Source of the DNA: Paenibacillus sp. CF384
GTDB taxonomy: Bacteria; Bacillota; Bacilli; Paenibacillales; Paenibacillaceae
Direction of reading: 5' to 3'
DNA length: 64,000 nt
Assembly (NCBI RefSeq): GCF_900106745.1
Contig: NZ_FNNV01000026.1
Location: 1-64,000, forward strand
Part shown: positions 58,188-64,000 of the stretch, in pieces
Numbering within the stretch: the stretch's first letter is position 1
How the letters are laid out: each line of letters opens with the position of its first letter
Translations under genes and position numbers: made by a program
The notes under the pieces: model-generated
The model's database searches: none
What the model was told of the DNA's origin: nothing
Seen by the model: only the letters and a program-made list of their open reading frames with translations

Positions 58188-59906
58188 ATGAAAAGGAAAA
58201 TGGCATTGTTGCTTTCCACTGCATTACTTGGTTTAACTGTGACAGCATGTAGTTCCAATGATTCATCGAACAATAATGTGAAAGCGTCTTCAAATTCAGA
58301 CACGAACTCCGCAACCCCGGCATTAACGGGAGATGATCTGGCTTTCTCTAAATTCCCGAAGCCTGTTGATGTTCACATCGGCATGGTGGTGGATCCGACA
58401 GACAAGACGCTGCCGGAAGGCGACAGCGTAAGCAACAACCCGTACACCCGTTATCTGAAGGACAAGTACAACATCAACATTATTGTTGATTGGACCGCGG
58501 CTACCGGTAACGACTTCAAACAGAAGGTCAGCTTGACGATTGCATCGGGCAAACTGCCTGACGGCATGGTCGTCGACGATCGTTCCTTTATGACCAAAGC
58601 AGCCAGCTCAGGACTGCTCTATGATATCACCGATATTTTCAATCAATATCAATCCTCGCAGGTGAAGGAAATCATGGCGAGTACCGAGGGCCGTGCACTC
58701 GAGAATGCCAGCTTTGACGGTAAAATGGTAGCGCTTCCGAATATCACGGTGGATACCGATGGCGTTCATGTGCTCTGGATTCGCAAGGATTGGCTGGATA
58801 AACTGAGTTTGCCGGTGCCGAAGACGCTGGCCGATATCGAGAAAACGGCGAAAGCGTTCATCGATAACAAGCTTGGCGGGGACAAAACGATCGGTGTCGC
58901 CGGTCCATCCAAAAACTCGTTCCCTTATTCGACCTTCCTTGTTTCCTCTAACAATATGGGAGGCTTCGATCCGATCTTTGGCGCGAATGATGCTTACCCT
59001 GGTTACTGGCTCGACAATGGCGACGGTACGGTATCGTACGGAACGACTTCCGACAATACGAAGAAAACGCTGGCTTTGCTGGCTGACTGGTACTCGAAAG
59101 GACTTATTGATCCCGAGGTAGGCACACGTGACAACGTAGGCGATCCGATTAATGCCAATCAGACGGGAATTTTCTTCGGCCCATGGTGGAATGGCGGCTA
59201 CGGCAACGGGGACTCTTTCAAGAATGATCCGACTGCGAACTGGCAGGCCTATCCGGTTTATACTGACGACAACAAGTGGAATACCCATATGAAGACGACC
59301 GGCAGCACGTACACGGTTATTAGCAAAAATGCTAAACCGGATGTCGTGAAAGCCATCATGATCATGAATAACGCGCTTGTACGCGATGAATCGACCTTCG
59401 ATCTATCGGTTAGTGTGGGCTGGTATCCGCTTCGCAACGTTATGGCTGCAGCCAACGAGACGGAATACGAGTACACCGAGCTTCTGAAAGTACTGAAAGG
59501 CGAAACGAATCCTGAGGATTACAATAAGCCGAACAGCTTGTACAAACTGATGTACGCGGATGCGAAGAAGGTTAAGGACGTCGTGAAGCCTCCATACGAT
59601 GATCTCAATGTCAGCAACTTCAGCACGGCGAACTTCGGTGATTTCCAACGCTTATACTCCCTCTTGATCGGCGATCGTCCGTTTACGACGGTTCCTATTG
59701 ATAAGAAGGTCTTCAGCGTAACCTACAACCAGACACCGACCATGGAAACCAAATGGGCGAATCTGAAGAAGATGGAAGATGAGATGGTTATGAAGATCAT
59801 CCTGGGCCAAGCGTCCATCGACTCCTTCGACAAATTCGTGAGTGATTGGAAGTCGCAAGGCGGAGACGAGATCACGGCGGAAGTCGCACAGCTCTTGAAG
59901 AAGTAA
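58188..59906 (+). CDS. carbohydrate ABC importer, solute-binding lipoprotein (LplA-like)
   Basis: A 572-residue extracellular binding protein. The signal peptide ends at the lipobox LTVTAC, with lipidated Cys near residue 20, followed by an Asn/Ser linker. The mature part is a large type I solute-binding domain as in LplA/YtcQ proteins (VDWTAATGNDFKQKVSLTIA and LLADWYSKGLIDPEVGTRDN). I chose ATG 58188, behind AAAGGGGAGGG; the longer frame upstream overlaps the regulator gene. Lipidation would need Lgt, encoded at 5525. Such proteins bind oligosaccharides in Paenibacillaceae; the sugar is unknown. Confidence 0.9.
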   Translation: MKRKMALLLSTALLGLTVTACSSNDSSNNNVKASSNSDTNSATPALTGDDLAFSKFPKPVDVHIGMVVDPTDKTLPEGDSVSNNPYTRYLKDKYNINIIVDWTAATGNDFKQKVSLTIASGKLPDGMVVDDRSFMTKAASSGLLYDITDIFNQYQSSQVKEIMASTEGRALENASFDGKMVALPNITVDTDGVHVLWIRKDWLDKLSLPVPKTLADIEKTAKAFIDNKLGGDKTIGVAGPSKNSFPYSTFLVSSNNMGGFDPIFGANDAYPGYWLDNGDGTVSYGTTSDNTKKTLALLADWYSKGLIDPEVGTRDNVGDPINANQTGIFFGPWWNGGYGNGDSFKNDPTANWQAYPVYTDDNKWNTHMKTTGSTYTVISKNAKPDVVKAIMIMNNALVRDESTFDLSVSVGWYPLRNVMAAANETEYEYTELLKVLKGETNPEDYNKPNSLYKLMYADAKKVKDVVKPPYDDLNVSNFSTANFGDFQRLYSLLIGDRPFTTVPIDKKVFSVTYNQTPTMETKWANLKKMEDEMVMKIILGQASIDSFDKFVSDWKSQGGDEITAEVAQLLKK

Positions 59907-59999
59907 TGATGCAGAAGCTTGCGGAAGGCGCTGCCGATGAGGAGTGTCTCCCGCAAGCTTTACTCCTAAATAGGGAGAAGGAGAGGGAGGTTAGCCGGA

Positions 60000-60890
60000 A
60001 TGAGAAAATTGGGCCATCAGAAGCACTATTATTTGATGCTGCTGCCGGGTATGGTCTGGCTTGTGATGTTCAGCATTGTGCCGATGTTCGGCATTCTGAT
60101 GGCATTTCAGAATTATAATCCGGGAGCGGGCCTGTTCAAATCCGAGTGGGTCGGGCTGGAGAACTTCAAGTATATGTTTCAGCTTAATGACAGCAAGACG
60201 GTTATCGTCAATACCTTAATCATCGCTGTCGGCAAAATCGTGCTTAACCTGATTGTGCCGCTGATCTTCGCCATTCTGCTAAATGAGCTTCGCAGCTTGC
60301 GTTATAAGAAGCTGGTTCAGACTTTTGTTTACCTGCCGCACTTTCTGTCCTGGGTTATCATGTCCACGATTGTCATTGGGATTTTCGGCTATTATGGCGT
60401 TATCAATACAGTGCTCGGCATGTTTGGCCATGATCCCAAACTGTTTATGGCGGATGCGGGCATTTTCCGGCAGATCGTCATTGGAAGCGATGTGTGGAAA
60501 GAGTTCGGCTATAACGCGATTATCTATCTTGCGGCACTGACAGGCATTAATCTCAATCTGTACGAGGCGGCTGCCATTGACGGCGCTAACCGCTGGCAGA
60601 TGATTCGGCATGTTACGCTTCCCGCGTTGACGACCACGGTTGTTCTGCTTGGCGTCTTGAGTTTGGGGAACGTACTGAACGCCGGCTTCGATCAAGTGTA
60701 TAACCTGTATAACCCGCTTGTTTTTTCAACCGGAGATATTTTGGACACATGGGTATACCGGCTGGGCTTGCAAAATCTTCAGTTCTCGCTGGCGACGGCT
60801 GCTGGGTTGTTCAAGTCGGTCATTAGCTTTGTGCTGATTTTCATATCCTATCGTCTGGCATATCGGTATGCCGATTACACGGTATTCTAA
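60000..60890 (+). CDS. carbohydrate ABC importer permease (LplB-like)
   Basis: A 296-residue inner-membrane permease with six hydrophobic helices. The EAA loop, which contacts the ATPase, is LYEAAAIDGANRWQMIRHVT near residue 188. The N-terminal sequence HYYLMLLPGMVWLVMFSIVP is typical of LplB/UgpA-type permeases. AGGGAGG precedes the ATG. It lies between the binding-protein gene and the second permease gene. No ATPase gene accompanies them, so MsmX (3255) is the likely motor. Confidence 0.93.
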   Translation: MRKLGHQKHYYLMLLPGMVWLVMFSIVPMFGILMAFQNYNPGAGLFKSEWVGLENFKYMFQLNDSKTVIVNTLIIAVGKIVLNLIVPLIFAILLNELRSLRYKKLVQTFVYLPHFLSWVIMSTIVIGIFGYYGVINTVLGMFGHDPKLFMADAGIFRQIVIGSDVWKEFGYNAIIYLAALTGINLNLYEAAAIDGANRWQMIRHVTLPALTTTVVLLGVLSLGNVLNAGFDQVYNLYNPLVFSTGDILDTWVYRLGLQNLQFSLATAAGLFKSVISFVLIFISYRLAYRYADYTVF

Positions 60891-60905
60891 AAGGAGGACG
60901 CTGCA

Positions 60906-61793
60906 TTGGTCAGAAATACAACGTTAGGCTCGCGGACGTTTGAAATTGCCAATATTATCGTCCTCGGTATTCTGCTTATAAGCTGTGTATACCCGCTGTG
61001 GTATACGTTCTGTGTATCCATCTCCATCAAGTCCGCGGCTAATGCAGGCTTGGTTACCATTTATCCGATCGGCTTCTCGTTGGCCCCGTATAAGGAAATT
61101 ATCAACGACAGCTTGTTCTTTAACGCGTTCTGGATTTCCATCCAGCGCACCGTGCTCGGTACGTCGTTTTCCTTGCTGATGACCGTATTAATGGCGTATC
61201 CGCTGGCTCGGCCTAAGAGAGATTTTAAAATGCGCAATACGTTCATGTGGGTCCTTGTCTTCTGCATGCTGTTTAACGGAGGCTTGATCCCTTGGTACCT
61301 CACGATCCAAAACTACCACATGATCGATACGATCTGGGCTTTGGTGCTGGGCGGAGGCGTGCCGGTCTTCGATGTCATCCTGATCATGAACTTCTTCAAG
61401 AATCTGCCGAAGGAGCTCAATGAGGCTTCTGTAGTCGACGGTGCCGGTCCATGGTCCGTTCTGTTCCGGGTGTATATCCCATGCTCGATTCCTGTGCTTG
61501 CGGCAGTTGCGTTGTTCCTTGCCGTGTATCACTGGAATGAGTTCTTTAACGGCCTGGTGCTGATGAACACGGCTGCCAAATATCCGCTTCAGACTTATAT
61601 TCAGCAGTTGGTCGTCAATATTCCGGTCGGCACCAGCCTGACGCCGGAACAATATAAGAAGCTTTCGGAGCTGTCTAACCGGACGCTGAACTCGGCCAAG
61701 GTGTTTATCGCCATGGTACCGATGCTAATCGTATACCCTTTCCTGCAAAGATACTTCGTATCCGGTATTATGCTGGGTGCGGTGAAGGAGTAG
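60906..61793 (+). CDS. carbohydrate ABC importer permease (LplC/YtcP-like)
   Basis: A 295-residue second permease of the same importer, with six hydrophobic helices. The EAA loop is LNEASVVDGAGPWSVLFRVY near residue 175, and FNGGLIPWYLTIQNYHMIDT and the C-terminal RYFVSGIMLGAVKE are typical of LplC/YtcP. It starts at TTG behind AAAGGAGGA, 15 bases after the first permease gene, and is followed by a terminator. Confidence 0.93.
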   Translation: MVRNTTLGSRTFEIANIIVLGILLISCVYPLWYTFCVSISIKSAANAGLVTIYPIGFSLAPYKEIINDSLFFNAFWISIQRTVLGTSFSLLMTVLMAYPLARPKRDFKMRNTFMWVLVFCMLFNGGLIPWYLTIQNYHMIDTIWALVLGGGVPVFDVILIMNFFKNLPKELNEASVVDGAGPWSVLFRVYIPCSIPVLAAVALFLAVYHWNEFFNGLVLMNTAAKYPLQTYIQQLVVNIPVGTSLTPEQYKKLSELSNRTLNSAKVFIAMVPMLIVYPFLQRYFVSGIMLGAVKE

Positions 61794-61811
61794 GGCGAGG
61801 CGAGCCAGATG

Positions 61812-61847
61812 AAAAAACCACATCCCTATGAGGATGTGGTTTTTTAA
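61812..61847. terminator. bidirectional terminator
   Basis: Stem AAAAAACCACATCC / GGATGTGGTTTTTT with a CTATGA loop, between the convergent permease gene and the metallo-hydrolase gene; it has A/T tracts on both sides. Confidence 0.92.
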
Positions 61848-61855
61848 CGTTAGTG

Positions 61856-62731
61856 TCATGCTTCGAATATCTGCAGTCCGTCATACGCGACGATAACGTT
61901 GAATCTGCTTTGATCCAACGTTGTTTGCATTTCATCATGCAGCAAGTGATGTTTGTGATTGATATGCGTAGCATACACGGGTGTTTGTTCGTCAATAAGC
62001 CCGGTGCTTTCCATGCGCTCGAGCATAAGCAAGAAGTTTGGAATGTCCAGATGGCCGTCAATGTACAAGCCGCGGTCTTGTCTGCCGCCGAACGTGCATT
62101 CCATAATGAGTAGATCCAGCTTTTTGCCGCTTAGATAGTCCCACGTCTCCTCGGGATACCAGCCGGTATCGCATGCGTACAGCATCGTGTGCCCGCTCGG
62201 AATACTAATCATATAATTGAGCGCCAGTTCATTTTCGCCAAATGCGTGATGACTCGATTTTACCGGTGTTACGACAAGGTCTCCGACTGTATAGGTCTCA
62301 AAGTAGTCCAGCGGCACCAATACGTATTTAGAGTGCAGCTCTGCTTTTTTCTCCGGACTTAGATGTGTGCTATAGCTGTCCATCAATCGTTCGGCCCATG
62401 GGAGTGCTTGCTGACTGAGATAAATGTTCAGCGGCTGCGGCTGCGGATCCACCGCGCATTCCTTCACGATAATTTCTGCAAGGTCGAAATGGTCTTCGTG
62501 TGTATGGGTGATCAGCAAATGCTCCAGTTCAAACACGTCCAGATTGAGAGTCTGCATTTGATAGAAAATATCTGGACTAAAGTCGATTTGATGCTTGCCA
62601 TCAATTCGGAACGAGGATCTTGTGCGAATGTCCTTGCCGCCCCGTTTTCTTACTTCATTGCAGTAATCGCAACGGCAGTAATAACAGGGGCATCCTTCGG
62701 CAGCCGCAGTGCCCAAAAATATCATATTCAC
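61856..62731 (-). CDS. MBL-fold metallo-hydrolase (PhnP-like)
   Basis: A 291-residue metallo-beta-lactamase-fold hydrolase. The metal motif is LITHTHEDHFDLAE near residue 97; further ligand histidines lie in VKSSHHAFGENE, Asp in YACDTGWYPEE and the last His in YATHINHKHH. The N-terminus carries a cysteine cluster CPCYYCRCDYC (residues 14-24), like the zinc-binding site of PhnP-type phosphodiesterases. It is divergent from the glycoamylase-like gene. The natural substrate is unknown; it may be a cyclic phosphate. Confidence 0.82.
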   Translation of the reverse strand: MNMIFLGTAAAEGCPCYYCRCDYCNEVRKRGGKDIRTRSSFRIDGKHQIDFSPDIFYQMQTLNLDVFELEHLLITHTHEDHFDLAEIIVKECAVDPQPQPLNIYLSQQALPWAERLMDSYSTHLSPEKKAELHSKYVLVPLDYFETYTVGDLVVTPVKSSHHAFGENELALNYMISIPSGHTMLYACDTGWYPEETWDYLSGKKLDLLIMECTFGGRQDRGLYIDGHLDIPNFLLMLERMESTGLIDEQTPVYATHINHKHHLLHDEMQTTLDQSRFNVIVAYDGLQIFEA

Positions 62732-62836
62732 AAAGCATGTCCTCCTTCAGGATAATTTCAATAATTGCAGCATGATAGCGGAACCTACAAAGTTAGTATA
62801 GTGAAGAAGTATAATGCGACTGTTAGTTCAATGTAA

Positions 62837-62850
62837 AGAAAACGATTACA
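62837..62850 (+). promoter_or_regulatory. cre-like site (CcpA)
   Basis: The 14 bases AGAAAACGATTACA match 13 of 14 positions of the cre consensus TGWAANCGNTNWCA. The site lies just upstream of the -35, where CcpA with P-Ser-HPr could act on the enzyme gene. Confidence 0.55.
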
Positions 62851-62857
62851 TTAATAA

Positions 62858-62886
62858 TTGACGTGCTTTAGTTTCCAAATTATGAT
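62858..62886 (+). promoter_or_regulatory. sigma-A promoter of the glycoamylase-like gene
   Basis: TTGACG (62858-62863), a 17-base spacer and TATGAT (62881-62886), 54 bases before the start codon. Confidence 0.85.
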
Positions 62887-62895
62887 GGATTGTGT

Positions 62896-62911
62896 ATTGA
62901 AACGTTTCAAT
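62896..62911 (+). promoter_or_regulatory. LacI-family operator palindrome
   Basis: ATTGAAACGTTTCAAT is a perfect 16-bp palindrome with the central CG typical of LacI/GalR operators. It begins ten bases after the -10, over the transcription start, where a repressor would block initiation. No LacI gene is in the window. Confidence 0.75.
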
Positions 62912-62939
62912 AGAATGGTTTCGTGAAGGAGAGAGTGTT

Positions 62940-64000
62940 ATGAAGCAAACGACGGAAGTATACGAACAGCTTTCGGAGAAGGTCAAAGCGTTCGCTGATC
63001 GCCAGCATATGGACTCGTATCGCTTGATCGACGCTTGCCGCAATCCGCGTACCGGTCTGTATGGCGATGCCTATTTCAGCTTTGGCAGTAATCCAGAGCA
63101 GATGTGCTCTGTGGCTGCTACCGGAGTCGGCTTGATCAGCCTATGTGTCGCGGATCATGAAGGCTGGGATGACCAAGCGGCAGAGAAAGTGAAGCTTACG
63201 CTAAACGCCGCACTGGGCCATGTAGATGGCTGCCGTCCTACAAGGGATGAATCGACTGGCTTCTTCGCTCATTTCATAGATATGGACTCGGGCAATAACG
63301 ATGTGGGTTCCGAAATATCGACGATTGATACGACGTTGCTCGTAACCGGAGCTCTCTTCGCTGGGCAGCATTTTAAAGAGAAAGCGCCCGAGATTGACGC
63401 GATGGCCCATGAGTTGCTGGATCAGATCGATTGGCGTGTCGTCATCGCCGATAAGGATAAAGGCATCATCAACATGATTGTCAAAGACGGTAAAGGAATT
63501 GCGCCGCTGCCGGCATTTAACGAATATGTAATGGTTGCTTATCTGGCCAAACTCGCAGAGCCGGATCACCAAGATATCGCCGAGTTGTGGGATAATACGT
63601 TTGCGGTTGATCAAATCACCAATTATCCGCAGAAGCTTTACCGGGATATACCGGTCATCACCGACACGAACACAACCGACAACCATCTGGCGTTTCTGTC
63701 TTCATTCGTGCATCAGTTCCCTTACTATTTAGTGCCGGACTATGCGAAGAGCGAAGTCTACAACAAGTTCTATGAGAATGCTTGTCTGGCAGACCGGTTA
63801 AAGTGGAAAGAGCTTAGCGATGTGCCTTCCTACGTGTGGGGATATGGAGCGGGCGCCAATGACGGCCTTTACAACACGTATCACGCCGATAAAATCAATG
63901 ATTCGCCGGGGAATGTCGCTTCTGCTTATATCATAGCCGGCTTCTTGCCGGTGTACCCAGCGGGTATTCACGACATGTATGCGATGTATCAGCTGCATAT
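62940..64000 (+). CDS. glycoamylase-like (PF10091-type) glycoside hydrolase, truncated by the window edge
   Basis: The open frame begins at ATG 62940 after GAAGGAGAG and runs off the right end, so only about 353 residues are seen. No signal peptide is visible. Blocks typical of the (alpha/alpha)6 glycoamylase-like family include ESTGFFAHFIDMDSG near residue 104, SEISTIDTTLLVTGALFAGQ near 126 and the acidic or aromatic stretch PSYVWGYGAGANDG near 297. Members of this group include endo-beta-1,2-glucanases (GH144) and relatives. A cytoplasmic enzyme beside a sugar importer suggests breakdown of imported oligosaccharides. Assignment rests on pattern memory. Confidence 0.7.
   Translation, partial: MKQTTEVYEQLSEKVKAFADRQHMDSYRLIDACRNPRTGLYGDAYFSFGSNPEQMCSVAATGVGLISLCVADHEGWDDQAAEKVKLTLNAALGHVDGCRPTRDESTGFFAHFIDMDSGNNDVGSEISTIDTTLLVTGALFAGQHFKEKAPEIDAMAHELLDQIDWRVVIADKDKGIINMIVKDGKGIAPLPAFNEYVMVAYLAKLAEPDHQDIAELWDNTFAVDQITNYPQKLYRDIPVITDTNTTDNHLAFLSSFVHQFPYYLVPDYAKSEVYNKFYENACLADRLKWKELSDVPSYVWGYGAGANDGLYNTYHADKINDSPGNVASAYIIAGFLPVYPAGIHDMYAMYQLH

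Overview
The window is a stretch of chromosome from a Gram-positive, endospore-forming Firmicute, most likely a Paenibacillaceae member (Paenibacillus/Cohnella type). This rests on gene order, recalled from the Bacillus/Paenibacillus chromosome: hprK-lgt-ppaX-yvoF, the his operon starting with hisZ, TPR gene-trxB-glcK-rapZ-yvcK-whiA-HPr, clpP, cggR-gapA-pgk-tpiA-gpmI-eno, and secG-rnr-smpB-ssrA. It is supported by strong Shine-Dalgarno sequences, many GTG/TTG starts, sigma-A promoters, an Sda-type sporulation checkpoint protein and a short HisG that needs HisZ. Coding DNA is moderately GC-rich, apart from one very AT-rich island after ssrA.

Layout. 1-88 is the 3' end of a 23S rRNA gene; no 5S follows before six tRNAs (Met, Val, Asp, Phe, Tyr, Lys). 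909-4376: WecA/TagO-like lipid-carrier transferase, a PucR-type regulator and the multipurpose sugar-importer ATPase MsmX/UgpC. 4517-7715: HPr kinase, Lgt, PpaX and an acyltransferase. 7908-14009: histidine operon hisZ-G-D-B-H-F-IE, from which hisA is absent, followed by a PRPP synthetase. 15375-22614: TPR protein, thioredoxin reductase, glucokinase, RapZ, YvcK, WhiA and an HPr. 22759-24764: SIMPL protein, an extended Sda-like protein and ClpP under a CtsR box. 25057-32831: tRNA-Arg and the glycolytic operon, with a CggR operator and an unusual multi-hairpin gapA-pgk spacer. 33021-35866: sugar-phosphate isomerase-like protein and a divergent AraC regulator/dioxygenase pair. 35980-40686: SecG, RNase R with a giant Arg/Gly-rich tail, SmpB and tmRNA.

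40675-42849 is an AT-rich, two-gene island flanked by 46-bp direct repeats that copy the 3' end and terminator of ssrA. It carries an ABC-type AAA ATPase and a DUF4435/TOPRIM-like protein, the architecture of the PARIS anti-phage system, and no integrase. After it come an ABC-2 exporter, a 900-residue internally duplicated UxaA-family dehydratase, an aldo/keto reductase, a YhgE/Pip protein, a PhnD-like binding protein paired with a Cache-GGDEF-EAL protein, and a GNAT protein. The right end is a sugar-uptake locus: YesM/YesN-type two-component system, LplA/B/C-type importer without its own ATPase, a PhnP-like hydrolase, and the start of a glycoamylase-like enzyme whose promoter carries a LacI-type operator and a cre-like site.

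The genes share a carbon-control theme. HprK and HPr, with glycolytic sugar phosphates, would control CcpA/cre sites such as the one at 62837; CggR gates lower glycolysis; glucokinase feeds it; YvcK and RapZ tune gluconeogenesis and cell-wall sugar supply; MsmX could energise the importer at the right end. smpB/ssrA/rnr form the ribosome-rescue and RNA-decay group. All family assignments come from reading motifs by eye; no database search was run.
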